Shown: positions 50,324 through 63,600, numbered from the stretch's first letter. The stretch: 64,000 nucleotides of DNA from Cadophora sp. MPI-SDFR-AT-0126 (GCA_020747065.1 JAGMVK010000001.1:2170001-2234000); one strand, 5' to 3'. Notes: generated by a model not told the origin, from the letters alone. Numbers and translations are program-made.

Positions 50324-51911
50324 ATGCAGCTCCTTTTCCCACCAACCCTCACCCTCCTCACCCTCAGCCTCGCCCTCTTCGCAACCCAGATCTCAGCCCG
50401 TGAGGTTCCACCAAACATCCAAACTCTGTATGATAATGTCAAGAAAGCTGGGAGCTGTAAGAATGTGCTGAAGACGGGGTTTTATGCGAAAGATGATCCG
50501 CCGAATAGTATGTTTATCTTTCTCTACTCAATTTGTCCGGAAAGGAGAAGGGAAAGACTGGTAGGATCAAAAGAGTGGAATAAGAGGTTATTTAGGTATG
50601 AGGCTGATGAAATATGATGTAGCTTTCTCGTATTGTGGTGATCATCTTTCTGAAGGAGTGATTTACCTCCAAGGAACGGGTGGTGCGTTGGCGGATATGG
50701 ATATCGTACGTCTCGTCACTTTCCTCACCCATCCCTCTTGATCGTCTCCCCTCAGAATACCTCAAAACCACGTACTAACACTCCCAGGACTGTGACGGCA
50801 TCCAGCATGGTCCCGCCGACGACGGCCGCTGCGATTCGTCCGAAGATACACAATCCCACACGTCCTTCGAGGACACAGTAGCATCCTACAACAAAGGTGT
50901 CTCCGGTCTCGACGCTTTTATCCACCCTTACGTCGTGTTCGGTAATGTTGGAACTAATCCCGGGTTTGTGAATTATGATCCTAGGAAAGATGGGGTGAGG
51001 GAACTGAGTCTAATGGCTGTTGTTTGTGGTGGGAAAATGGTGAGCTCTACTTCTAGCTCTCTCTGAAGATCACGGAGTTGCCCAACTGCAGTCCTCAAGT
51101 ATTCAAAGGGATCTTCTTACTGATACTGTATAGTTCTACGGCATCTGGGGGGACGAAAACGGGGACGACGGTCCCAGAGCCGTCATAGGTGAGGCCTCCA
51201 TCAGCATGGCCACGCTCTGCTACGGCACCACAGTCAACGGCAACAACGGACACGACGAAACAGACGTCCTCTACCTCGCTTTTACAGGTGCAGATGCCGT
51301 ACCTGGCGCCAACGGAGCAAAGTGGAATGCTAAGAACGCCGTGGAGTTCGAAGCTAGTCTCGCTACTTTGGGAGATCGCCTCGTCAAGAGGATTGCTGGG
51401 ACGGGGACGACGTTGACTAGTTCGACGACGACCACGAAGACGATTTCTAGTACTATGACGAGCACGAGTACGACGAGATCGTCAACAGCTACATGTACAC
51501 CCTGCTCCTGGACGGGACATTGTGCTGGTGACTCCTGCTTCACTTCTTCATCTTCATCCTCATCTTGCTGTCCTATCTCCACTACTTCTCATTCAGGCGC
51601 TACCTCTTATTTTCACAAATCCAAAAAGCACACTTGAACTAAATTAAAACAAACTAAACTGACGCGGCTCAGGAGCCACTTGCTCAAGCGCAGATGACTG
51701 TGATGGTGACTTGGTGTGTACGAATGGGAGCTGTGGGGGTTGTACATGGGCGGGGCATTGTCTATGTGAGATTACCTCTTTTCGTAATCTTTAGGTTTGA
51801 CTATGAGAAGGGTGGAAGCTGATGGTGATTACAATAGGTGCGAGTTGCTCGACTGGCGATGATTGCGCGGATGATCTCGTTTGTAAGGGTGGGAAGTGTG
51901 CGAATCCTTGA
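50324..51911 (+). CDS. Secreted GH75 endo-chitosanase with cysteine-repeat tail
   Basis: Six exons: 50324-50507, 50623-50705, 50788-51039, 51134-51527, 51673-51765 and 51838-51911 (359 aa), all GT-AG and in frame. A signal peptide (residues 1-25) ends at QISA. The catalytic domain reads FYAKDDPPNTFSYCGDH, ALADMDIDCDGIQHGPADDGRC and FYGIWGDENGDDGPRAVIGEASISMATLC, all typical of fungal GH75 chitosanases. D184 and E193 have the spacing I recall for the catalytic pair. After a Thr/Ser-rich linker come two cysteine-rich units of the form C-x2-C-x-W-x-G-H-C, then C-x5-DDC-x2-DLVC-x2-GxC. They are encoded at the end of exon 4, in exon 5 and in exon 6. Stopping in exon 4 at 51637 without these splices would lose the tail. 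It cuts chitosan outside the cell. Confidence 0.88.
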
Positions 51912-53246
51912 GAAGCTCGAGGTACGCGGACAGCAGATCGGATATGACTTCGCCAGAACTCTGGCTATTTTTTTTATCCGCCGTCATACCTACTCGTTAT
52001 AAGCCGAACTAGGTCTTAGAAGTCAAAATCGCATCTATTGCACTCTATTGACCTTCATAATCAACATCCTCTTATCTAGATAATGTTCCTGGATTCCATG
52101 AACTGCTCGTCTGCAAAACATATCGCAATACTTCTTCACCTTCTACTCCATTCCATTGTGCGGCCTTTTCTCGTTACCTAGTTGACTATTTTCTTTCCAA
52201 TTCTTGTTCTAATCCATCATGATTCACAAGTAAACGACTCCTCAATCCATTCCAAAAACTCGCCTAATATCCTTCATTCAGAACAGAACCACCCAACCTC
52301 TATTTCGCTTTAACTCCATTCGCTTACAGCCCTCTCTAATGACTCACTTCCAGGCTGGACCCCCTGAAGTTTTAGTGTGTAAGCCCCAATTTACCCGCTG
52401 AAGAACCAAACTCCGATCAAAGTCTCTCAGCAACACGAGACACCACCAGCTGAGAGGAATCACAGTATGACCACACAATTAAAGACAAAAAATCAAGCCA
52501 GCATCCTCAACCAAAAGGCGGAACCAGACACATCTCCCCATAAAAGCACACGACTCGACTCATTTAGCTTGGATTTGGTTTTCGTACTGGTAGTAAGAGG
52601 ATGTCGACTGTTGAACTGGTTCGAGAAGAAAGAGCAATTATATATAAGTGCCCGGTCTCTTTCCTTTATATCCTGAGTGCTACGGGGAGCAGTATTGGCA
52701 TAGGAGTGTAGAGACGCTTATCTCTCACTAGCAAGCGGAATAAATCGGACCAGATCAGACCAGGCTAGATCATATCAAATCGCGTCGTGTTGAAATTTCA
52801 CGCCTTCAGTTGAGTCGGGAAACCAAACAATGAAGGCAGGGCAGGAGGTTGAGCGATATCTCTCATTTGTAGAAGGATGACGAAGTTCAAAACTCGGCGA
52901 CGGTCGGGGCAAGAGAGGGCCGTGATCCCGGAAATCATTACTCTAGCTCATCGAGAATGAGTCGCCATCACGCCAGAGAATATTGAAATTAAGGGAAATG
53001 GATATCTTTTGTGTGATTGAGAAGTTGCTACTTCGTGTATCTGGAGGAAAAGGCTTGAGTGAACGCTGGAGGATGGATGGTAGGTAGAGAGGTGGCTGGG
53101 GACTGGCTCCTCGTAGTTTTTCCTCTGGATTTATAGTATCTGCCACTTCATTGAAAACACTTCCAGCTTCCTGCGAAACTGTGTTTACTCTCAGACTTTC
53201 CTGCATCTACATTCCCAACGCCTTGCCCTACCCATCCATCCGCGAC
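51912..53246. other. Convergent intergenic interval
   Basis: 1.3 kb between the ends of the chitosanase and the DUF4419 gene. No supported gene. Confidence 0.5.
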
Positions 53247-54540
53247 CTAGTCCTCGTAATAACAATCATAGCCATACTTCTCCTTGAATGCCTTATTCCT
53301 CTCTGCCTTCGCCCCGTCCAACTCCTCCTCGGTATACGTCTCATACATCCACCATCCAGTCTCAATTGAAAGAGTATCAAGACCCGTCTCAGCCTTACCA
53401 TGCAATTCCTGTCCGGTGCTGCTGTATTTCGTGCCTACTAGTCCAGCTATCATCACGCAATCGGTCTCGATCCCATCATCATTCAGCTTCACAGGAACAG
53501 ATGCCCAGCCAGGAGGCACAGCATCAGTCTCGATTCGATGATATCGAGCGTTGTCGAGTTGTAGAACTGGTGTGGGACGGCCCATGCTGCCCATCTCAGG
53601 TTTATCACCTGGGTTGTATCCCGCCTGGAAGAACGATCTACCATCGCTACCCCAGAAACAGAATGCAGTGATCCAGCCCTAAAATCGTCAGCTCGCTCGG
53701 TCCCAAGTCCGGAAAACTTACACTCAGATACGACGGACCAGATCCACCACCCGAATAATGAGCGATCTTCTGCCAGAAATCCTTCGTTTCCTCCGAATCG
53801 GGTTCATCAAACGACTTGACAAATCGCGCAAGAACCGGTTTCAACAACCCATACCAAGTCTTCGCCTCCTCTCCAAACGTCACCAGCCTCTCCGCCTTCG
53901 TCGCCATCTTCTCCCAATCCTCCTGCTCCCCAAGCAGCGTCACAGAAGGCAGCCCACACATAATGCCACAGCCATACGAGAAGAACTTCTGCAGCGTCGC
54001 CATCATCATAATCGACGCCACCGCCTGATCCACCTTCGTCGTCGTACTAAACTGCGGTAAAATCCACTCCCTCAAGCTCGGATCCTTGATACTGCCCGCA
54101 ATCATCTTGCTCATCTTGAAGCTGAACTTGCCCCAATCGACGCCGAATTTCGCCGTGCCCTTGATGTCGGAAAGATCCACGATCTCGAGGTGTTTCTGCC
54201 CGGCGTGATCGACGAACATGGAGCGGAGCTCCTCGGCGTGGGCGTTGATGTAGATGTTTAGTTGGGCGAGGATCGCGATCCAGATGTCGTCGGGCCGGAG
54301 GGTCAGGTGGTGGTGTTGGTTGTAGGCGTTTACGGCGCCGTCGACGAAGCCGTTGCGGGACGCGTAGATCTGGGATGAGGACGTGAGGCTGGTGAATGTG
54401 CTTTGGATTATGTGGTCATTTTTGATCTTGGTGTCGGATATGAAACTTCTGAGGAGTTCGCGGGCGTTGGGGCTGGGTTTGCTGATTTCTGTGTTGAGGG
54501 CGTTGGCGCTGTGGGGGGCGGGCTTGATTGTTACTGGCAT
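53247..54540 (-). CDS. DUF4419-family protein
   Basis: Minus-strand exons 54540-53722 and 53678-53247 (416 aa) are separated by a 43-nt GTAAGT…TTTTAG intron. The join reads GPSYLSGWITAFCFWGSDGR. The DUF4419 hallmarks are present: FVDGAVNAYNQHHHLTLRPDDIWIAILAQLNIYINAHAEELR near the N-terminus, ILPQFSTTTKVDQAVASIMMMATLQKFFSYG in the middle, and YSGGGSGPSYLSGWITAFCFW toward the end. The family is widespread in fungi and its biochemical role is not known. There is no signal peptide or membrane helix, so it is likely cytosolic. Nothing in the neighbourhood suggests a pathway. Confidence 0.85.
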
Positions 54541-55142
54541 GTTGGATTGGTGGGATGAGTTTTCAGATTTAAGTATTGAAAAGAAGCTTCGTGGAGAAGG
54601 GATCGATGGCAGGAATGGAGGAGATGTGGTGAAGAGTCAATTGAGGTTAGATTTGTTGTGTCGAAGAGAAGGATGCTAGGTGATATTAAAACTGTTGGAT
54701 GATGTCGTTGCCTGAAATGTTCGCTTACCCCGCCTTCCTTCAAGCTGTGCCACCAAGTAGGAGATCGCAGGGGCACAACTGGGAAGCTTTACAGACAGTC
54801 TGTTAACAAACGGTCCAGTGAATCTAATCGGATCGAAGGACAGTGAGTGTGATTCGTCTTCTCTAACAGTATCAGGATTGTAGATAACAAAGTCAAAAAC
54901 AAAACAAGGGCTGCGGATCTTAAGCGAGACTGAAATACAAGTGGGGCAATATATCCCCGAGCTTGAGAATCATAGATACTATGGTACTCGGGGTAATAGT
55001 TACTGCCAAGCGTTCTAGTAGTTTCTCTAGTACAGGGGGTACGACAAGGGGTCTTTACCAATGAATAAAGAGTGCTTCCACGCTGCTTTTACCTACTAAA
55101 TCTCTATTCTAACCTAAAGCTTGTACTCATTACCTTTACATT
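54541..55142. other. Intergenic left of the transposon relic
   Basis: Contains the DUF4419 promoter. No terminal inverted repeat for the neighbouring transposase was recognised. Confidence 0.45.
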
Positions 55143-56189
55143 ATGATTCCTAAGTCTAGTATACCTGTCCCTAAACAAGGCAAACGAGAGCTTTCTCGTG
55201 ACGATTGATTACGAATTCAAACGCTCTTTTTTGATGCCAACTATACTCGCTCTCAAATCTGTCTCTAAACAGGTTATACTTACGACGAAGTGTATTACGT
55301 AATTAGACACCGGCTTACTCCGTAAAAGTACAAGTGTGGAAGAAGAGTCAAACTCAATACTCCTCAACGAAAGAAGCTAATCGAATGGGTAACAGCTTCT
55401 CGACAGAATAGGGAAACTCCGTGGATTCAGATTCCTAGTATTCTCGGCTTCGATTGTGGAGAGTTTGTAATACGTACTGCTTTCAAAAAGGAAGGTTTTG
55501 GACGATTTGTTGAGAGGAAAAAACCTAGGCTTTCTGAAGAGAACGCAAAGCTTCGTCTTGCGTGGGCAGAAGAACATATCCATTGGAGCGAAGAGCAATG
55601 GGATAAGATCCTTTGGAGTGACGAGACGTGGGCGCAACCTGGAAAGCATACCCGGACGTGGGCTACACGCAAAATTGGGCCAGAAGAAGTGTATAATAAG
55701 GATTGTGTAGCTACCCGGGTACAAAAGAAGATTGGATAGATATTTTGGGGCTCGATATCAGGGAAATACGGAAGGCATAGGGGTTTATTTTGGGAGAAGG
55801 ATTAGGAGACGATCAACGAGGGTTCGTACTCTGGGATTATTATCCCTATAGTCGACGAAATTCTACAGCAATATCCAGACCTACAATTTCAGTAAGATAA
55901 CGCTAAGGGGCATGCTTCTGTCTTTACAAAATCGGTCTTTGAAGCTGCAGGAATAGTATATATCGATTAGCCTCCATTTTCTCCAGATTTGAGCCCAATG
56001 GAGATAGTTTGGGACAATATGAAGGATTATATTCAAGAGAATTACCCTCAGGTTCACAGCTCTTATAAACAACTCAAAGAGGTAGTACAAGAGGCTTGGG
56101 AATCGATTGCATATGAAAGGATTAGAGAGTTAATTCATGACCCAGAGAGAGGCATGAAAGCTAGATGTCAAGCTGTAATAAATGCCTAA
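55143..56189 (+). mobile_element. Tc1-like (DD34E) transposase relic with RIP-like stops
   Basis: One continuous frame from the ATG at 55143 to TAA 56187-56189 (349 codons, usual length for fungal Tc1/mariner transposases) is interrupted by seven stops and no frameshift. Stops are TGA 55206, TAA 55266, TAA 55323, TAG 55737, TAG 55803, TAA 55893 and TAG 55968. DDE motifs are visible: ILWSDETW, then a stop followed by DNAKGH, then PPFSPDLSPMEIVW, with 34 residues between the second and third acids. Every stop can be explained by a C:G to T:A change, six of them at CpA (CAA to TAA, TGG to TAG or CAG to TAG), the signature of repeat-induced point mutation. Inverted ends and a TA duplication were not located. 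The element cannot encode an active enzyme. Confidence 0.88.
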
Positions 56190-59100
56190 GGCTAGTACAC
56201 AAAATTCTAAGAGATTTGAATAAAGCAGCATTGCCAAGAATCACCCCTGCATTTGGAACTATTACCCCGGTGACGAAGTAGGTGCTTTAAATAGGGCAAG
56301 ATCGTACGAGATATAAGCTAGTGTTCTGTAGAACAGTTTTTTTTAACATATATGATGAACACCCGATCTACTCATATCATTTTCCGCTCCAGCTCGGGTC
56401 GGGTCTTCACAGGCTCAAGTCAGATCCAGCAATCCAGCTGATACCGTATTACTGAGAAGTACCGACTGGTCTCTCTCCATAGGGAAATTAATGAAAGACA
56501 TGGAACTAATCTTTAGCAATGTCAATTTCATGTCGAATAATCTACATAGCATCAAGCTGGGGTAGTGGAAAAGCTTCCGGTGTGAGGTAAATTAGAAGCC
56601 AGAGCTGAGATTATCACGAAGCGAAATATTTAACATCGATCGCTGCAAATGGTGCTAAAGGTGCATTTATGGTTAGATAAACAGAGAAGACTCTCTCTCT
56701 ATGTAGCCTGGCTGGTAAGAAACACAAGACCGCGCTGAATACTGTTTTATAAGACTTGTATGTCCCAGATTTGTATGCCGGAAGGATTCAGAGCGTTCTT
56801 CAAATTCGCAGCGGAATGCAAAGTTCCTGGAGCATACAACTTTCAGTTTTCACTGGGAATAGTCGAAACTAAACCAAAGAAATCCTCACGATGTCAGATC
56901 TGAGAAACAATCTCATCTATATTTCTAAACATATAAGTGAGGCTCTTGTTATGTCTCCTCGTATCAGTCCAGTTCAAACCAGTCCAGTTCAAACCAAACC
57001 AAGCCAAAACAAGCTAAGTCTAAATCCGCCCCGCACCGCTCCGCTCGGGTCACCAAGCCGAAGCATTGAGCCATTCCATTCCATTCAACAGCATCGGCTC
57101 GACTTGCCTTTGTTCTGGATTCCAAGCCCGTCGCAGGCATAACGCTAGTGTTTCAGGAATGCAGATCGGGAAAGGGCTGCTTCAATCAGAAGGGGAGGGA
57201 GGGCAAAAGCCGGTGGATGGATGCATGGGATGAGATGTGGGACAGGTGGGAGAGGTGGAAGATGTGATTTTGGGTGATGGACCAATTAGATGGGAGGGAT
57301 TAGATGGAATGGTGATGCTGGGCTTATGCGCGGTTCGGTCGTGGAGATAGCTGAATGTTTGTTTGTATGCATGATAAGGAGAAGAGAGGTGTATTAGCCC
57401 TTTTGGGAGTTGGAGGGAATTTAATGCTGAGGGGGAGGAGAATGATGAGGAAGATGGATAATTGAGCTGTTAAGAGACGGTATTCTACGACGGACGACGA
57501 AGGAACGACGGCGTTGCGTAATTTTCAGCTTAACTGGGGATTATATGGGGTAAATGAGTAGTTCCACGTCATACCCTTACAGCATCAGTTCGTCAACAAC
57601 CTCGTCTTGCGCAGGGTGAAGGCGAAGTATCAATGCAAACAAGCAACAAGTACAGTAATGTACTTCCGTATCCAGATCGGAACCGAATCTTGTGTTCCGA
57701 CCGTACTATTAAACACACGACACGACTCACGAGCAGGAAGGCTGAATGAAGTACGGTACCGAAAATACCGTAGCATCGCATAATACACCACACAGCATCT
57801 CGCATCTAAGCCAAACATCTACTTCATGGAATAGGCTGGCTGCATCGCGTCTGTCTGACTACCCCTTTATGCTCTCTCGCGTCGCTTCGACAATGCTAGT
57901 TGCTGTCGTGTCTTCTACTTGATACAGGCATGCTTTCGATCATCCCAACTCTTTTCAGGCCAGTTCGTAGAGTTCGATGCGATGGTTTGGAAGTGAGTAT
58001 GAGAGTAGGTTTGTCGTATCGTATCGGCATCGAACCGAACGAATGGTTATGTCATACGGAGGTATCGTGCTGGTGGAATCCTGCAAGGCATAGTATTTCT
58101 GTCGAGCAGACACGATGCAATGCAGAGCAGAACGCGCACCGATTGCGGGACAAGTATTGTACAAGACAGGCATTATAAATATTTTCAGAAACGCAACGGC
58201 TCTGCTGGGTTAGGACGGACTTCTTTCTTTCACCTTGAACAAAACAAAAGCTGAGATGAAAATAGAAATTCGGTCTGGAAACTGGAGACTGGAGTCGGAC
58301 TTCACAGTGTCCATAGCCGAACTTCTTGAAACTGCCAACCCGAACATCTGGGAAAGTTTGTTACTGTAGTTTTTCTTACTTTTACTTTTGCTTCCACGAC
58401 CGAGCTACCGACAGACCGACGGATAAATCTGTTCTTTCCTGTTCTATTCGGGATCCGGGTTGAAGCTTTTAACTGCCTGCGATGTTTTTGATTGGTAAGC
58501 CCCAGTTGGTACCGTGGTTCGCATGTACTTCACAAACAAGAAGTCTATTGTCCCCTTCACCAAAGCAAATGCAGAAAGTGAGGAAAATGTCAAAATGACG
58601 ACGGAATGAGTGGAATGTATGGAATAGATGAAACGGCGGAAAACAAAAGCTGATATTGATGATAATGCGATAAGTAGTCCGTCAATCCCGTCTGATCTAG
58701 ACCTTATTCCGAAGAAGAAGCAGAAGAAGTAGATCGGTAAGAGGTAGAGTAGACGACGACGAAGTTTACGCGCACTCAAAACGATCTAGAAGCATGCCAA
58801 GAGGTGTTGGTAGGGTTTGCAATACAGTAGATCTGATGTCGATGATGAAGTGAGGGTGTAGAATCGATCGAGCACAGGAGAGGCTGACTTGTGGACGGAA
58901 TTATATGAAACGGCAGTCCAATGTGTGATGTGATGCATGGTTGGTGGGTTGGTTGGGCCCCCTGCCCCTTTTCCTTTTCTCGCTCGTTCGGCTTTCTATG
59001 GATAGATATCTCATGTCATCCCAACTTGGCGACGAGTGAAGCGGCATTATGCAGCTGGATTATGTGTGGATTATTTTATCAGAGAAATGTCCAAGAGTCC

Positions 59101-59417
59101 TCAGAATTAGGAAGATCTTGCTATTCTTTTTACGGATGAACTCTGCAGCTGAATCTGGAGCTGCAAGGACAAAGTATATAAATAGAGAATCAACACACGA
59201 GCCTGTGCATGCAGGCCATGCCTCAACTCATGCCCAGAGAAAATATCCCGGTCAATTCGCGGATCTCTTTTCCGACGCCGTCACTCGTCCGCACACCAGA
59301 ATTGTGTGCGTCGGGTCTTCTGTCCAGGGGTTCTGTTGGCATATTCCTGCTCTTGAAACACGGCCACGCTACCCGCTAACCAGCCTCGGACGGGGCGAAG
59401 AGGGAATATCCAGGATA

Positions 59418-59442
59418 GGGCAGGGCAGGGCAGGGCAGGGCA
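59418..59442 (+). repeat. Five copies of GGGCA
   Basis: A perfect pentamer array about 1.2 kb upstream of the PUF gene start. Confidence 0.9.
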
Positions 59443-59840
59443 AAGGGGGACAGTTCTATGGTGGTACGAGAGAGGAGAGGGATAGAGGATAGGTAGGTAC
59501 CGTGAGAGTGTATGAGACTGTACTGGACAAAACTGGAGATGAGAGCTCTTGTTCAGCATCACATGGAGTCCAATCCATCCAGTATAGAAGAACGCTGACA
59601 GCCTTAGCCCTGTCTTTTGTGTTGATCAACGCGTTTTCCTCTTCTAATTCTATCTATTCTTTGCTTCTAAACACGCTGCTTCTTCATCCTCTCCTTTCTA
59701 TCTGTCCTTACCTCATCCCTCTCTATCCTCCCCTCCCCTCCCCTCTCTTGAGCATCCCATCCTTTCTTATCCTCTGAGTTTCTTTCTCTCACTGCTCTTC
59801 CATGTCGTGTAGACACCAAATCGTCCAGTCCATCCATGCC

Positions 59841-59870
59841 TTGCCCTGCTTTGCCCTGCTTTGCCCTGCT
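59841..59870 (+). repeat. Three copies of TTGCCCTGCT
   Basis: A perfect decamer array containing TGCCC, the complement of the GGGCA unit 400 bp upstream, so the two arrays are loosely inverted with respect to each other. Confidence 0.9.
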
Positions 59871-60678
59871 CTGTTGCAATTCATACGCAACACAAGCGAG
59901 AAGTGAACTAGCCTAGACTAGCCCCCCGACCCGCAAACCCACGATTCGTCCTGGCCTGACCCCTTCCTCCCACCCTTTCTTGGGCCCCATACCTTCATCT
60001 ACTTCAACACCACACTCTCCTCCTCCTCCAACCTCTCCTCCTACCTCCCTTCCCTTCTATCGAAACGACGAACTTCGTCATCTCGACCTCCTCGTCAAGC
60101 TTCGCTTTTCCTGTATTAATGATCGTCGTCTGCATGTTGGCCAGCAAAGCATCAACAGCATCATCATCCCCTTTCTGCCTTTCCTCCCGGAAACTTTAAT
60201 CGCCCAGTACTCGAACGCAGTCTCAGCGCACTCCCTTCGCCTTCGGTCGCGTCCCATCACCTTTCTCGCATTCACGACCGTCTGCAGACTCTTTCAAGAA
60301 GTACTTCACCGGATAACCGACCCTATCGGCATCATCTCATTCCCTTTTCCCTTACCTTCCATTCGATCTTCTCTGTGGCGCCGTCATCGAGTGACCTCAA
60401 GCGGCCCTTTTTAATAGATCAGAACCCTTCGTCATCGGAAATTTCCATCGAGCCCAGCCATAACCACAATCCTTCCAACGCACAACAACATACTCCTTGG
60501 CAGCTCACAGCTTTCGACCCTCGTATCGATAGATTCGAATTCCCTCCCGTCGAGTTGCGGATTCTCCGTTGTCATTGAATTGACAGACAGCCACCTATCC
60601 TCGCGATACATTCGAATACATTTCCTACCCATCTCTCGTGCCAGATTCGAGAGATCTTTGGTGGACGAATAATCTATA

Positions 60679-63600
60679 ATGTCATCTGCAAGATCTGAAC
60701 ACCTTACGCTTGGATACCTACCTCCGGCGAATGGGCTCACCCGTTCAGGATCTTCGACTGCCAACAATTCCCCCACAGAACCTTCCAGCGGAAACGCTCT
60801 ACGATCTCCCTTTGGATTGCCAGGTGGCTTGAATTCTGCAGGGAAGATGGCGAACAACTCGCGATCGGGGGCCGGCTCTCCATCGCACGAACTGGGTGGC
60901 AGCGCAAGCAGATTATTCTCAAAGAGGTAGGCAGGTTTGCTTGAGTTCGGTGGATTCCGACTAATGGTGACAGAGCACGAGAGATTCAGGCACAGGAGGG
61001 TCTGCCAGTCAATGTCTGGGGACCTCCAACCAGTGGAAACTCGACTCCTCTTCGTGAGAATATCCCCGAATCACCCACTGATGGCTTCCCCGATTTCGCA
61101 CAACTACCTACACCCGAGAGTCTGCCGTCGACTGTGAGAAGAGCAAGAGCTGGGACAGTCCCATCTCGATTCTCTCCAGGTGGTGTTACAAATGGATTGG
61201 GACCATTGCCTTCTCTGGCGAAGACCTCTCGACCAACTCCATCACACAGTCCTTTCCAAACACCTTCTCCATCGTCGATTGGTGAAATTCCCGAACACAA
61301 CGCTACAGCTAGCAATGCTGCTCTTTTGTCTCGACTCCGTGCTGGATCAATGCCACAACGAAGTCAATTCTCCAACGGTGCCGGACCATTTGGACCTTCA
61401 GTGTTCTCTACAAATTGGGCTTCAGGAAGAGAGCGTACATCTACGCTTGCAAGCATTGCGAGTGCAGGTTCAAATCAACCAAGCTCTCCAGCACAATCAT
61501 CATTTTCAAGAGAGGGGACTGGAGAGAATGATATGCAGATGAGAACTTTGGATTACCTGGGATTGGCAGATACTCCACAGCCACCTCGAGCTCAATTGGC
61601 AAACCCATTCCTTGCAAATATTGCCGACATCAACAAAAACCGATTCCGATCATACTCTGTGAATGCAAAGGAGAAATATGCCGAGGAGGAAGAGGAGGAG
61701 TATGGATCTGGAAATATGACACCATACGAAGCCCAACAAGCTCAATTGCATATGCAACTCGCCGCCACCAATGCTGCTATTCAACAGCACAATCTTGCTG
61801 TTCAAGCTTTTGCCAATCAAGCTTCTGTCAATCGACCACGAGCCAGAACTGCAGGTGTTCTGGAATCTCCGACTTCCCGTCTCCTTAAGCATTACTATCC
61901 TTCGGCTTCTCGTCTCGACAGCAGCATCACGGCTTCGGATTTGGGAATGGCTGAAGCTAGAGAATACGACGATATCCCAGCTGCCGTAGCTGCAATGTCC
62001 CTCGGCAGATCAAACAGCAGAAATGATCATCTCAATCCGGAAGATAATTTGGAAGGCCCTACAAGAGCTCTTTGGCTTGGAAGTATCCCACCATCGACTA
62101 CAGTTTCGACCCTCATGGAAATGTTCAAGGCACATGGTCCAATTATCTCAGCTCGTGTTCTTACCCACAAGAATTGCGGTTTCGTCAACTTCGAGCGTCT
62201 CGAGAGTGCAATGTCTGCAAAGCAATCGATGAATGGTACTGAAATTTTCCCTGGAGCTGGACCTGTACGAATCAATTTCGCTAAGCCTCCTTCTCCCTCT
62301 GGAACCCCTGGTCCTGATGGAACTTTCCCATCGCCAAGCCCTGATCCATTCAAGGAGAATGGCGTCAATGGCGATGCAGGCGTGATTTCCCGACCAGGAA
62401 CTGCTCCTTTGACGATCCCAGCTCTTCCAGACATGAAGTCGGAGATTTTGAAGATTGTTTCCGAGTTTGGTGCTACTCCAGAGGACAAGATCAAGATCAC
62501 CCGTAGTCTTGAGTCTGCCATTGGATTCAAGGGCTATCAATCCGAGATCCCCGCCATCCCTGAACCCTCTCACAACAGAATTCATGATGCTCCCAAGCTT
62601 CGTGATATCAGAAAACGGATCGATAATCAAAGCTGGTCACAGGCAGAGATTGAGAATATCGCCACTGAGATGCTGCCAGAGATTGCGGAGCTATCCTCTG
62701 ATTACCTCGGCAACACGGTTGTTCAGAAATTGTTTGAACATTGCTCGGATGAGATGAGGGATGCTATGCTGACCGAGATTGCTCCTCATATGGCTGAGAT
62801 TGGCGTTCATAAGAACGGTACATGGGCTGCCCAGAAAATTATTGATGTTTGCAAGACTCCCAAGCAGATGGGCATGATCATCAAGAACCTCCAGCCATAC
62901 ACCGTCCCGCTCTTCCTCGATCAGTACGGAAACTACGTCCTCCAATGCTGCTTAAAGTTCGGATCTCCATTCAACGATTTCATCTTCGAATCAATGCTCA
63001 GTCAAATGTGGGAGATTGCCCAGGGACGATATGGTGCCCGAGCTATGCGAGCTTGTCTTGAAAGTCACCACTCTACCAAGGAACAACAACGAATGCTTGC
63101 CGCTGCGATTGCCCTTCACAGTGTCCAACTGGCTACCAATGCCAATGGTGCTCTGCTCTTGACCTGGTTCCTGGATACCTGCACATTCCCCCAACGCCGT
63201 ACCGTTCTGGCTCCCCAGCTCGTGCCTAATCTCGTACACCTATGTACTCACAAAGTTGCGTATCTTACAGTTCTCAAGGTTATCAATCAGAAGCTGGAGG
63301 CCGATGCCCGGGATACCATCCTCCAGGCATTGTTCTTCTCTAAGAACGACGAGACACTCGAAGCAATCCTTTCCGACCACGCGTGTGGTGCTACCTTGAT
63401 CTTCAAAGTCTTGACAACACCATTCTTCGATGAGTCCATTCGATCAGATGTTGTTGAGAATGTCCGAAATGTTCTCATCAGACTCAAGGCTCAACCTGCT
63501 CAAGGATACAAGAGATTGATGGATGAAGTTGGACTCTCTACTCGAAATGGAAGCACTGGGCCTCGTGAACCATCCAGCCATTCGAACGATCGTCAAAGAC

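Larger units (their letters stand above)
56190..60678. other. 4.5-kb gene-free, simple-sequence-rich interval
   Basis: The left part (to about 57000) is AT-rich and may contain more decayed repeat. The right part carries pentamer and decamer repeats and long pyrimidine tracts leading into the PUF gene. A 144-codon open frame at 59980-60414 looks like part of the transcript leader rather than a gene. Confidence 0.5.

Noticed and set aside
55000..56350. Terminal inverted repeats for the Tc1-like element
   Set aside because: Candidate ends (for example GTACAGGGGGTACG near 55031) found no convincing complement downstream by eye.
59980..60414. 144-codon open frame upstream of the PUF gene
   Set aside because: Composition is low complexity and Pro/Ser-rich at the start with no recognisable domain; more likely transcript leader.
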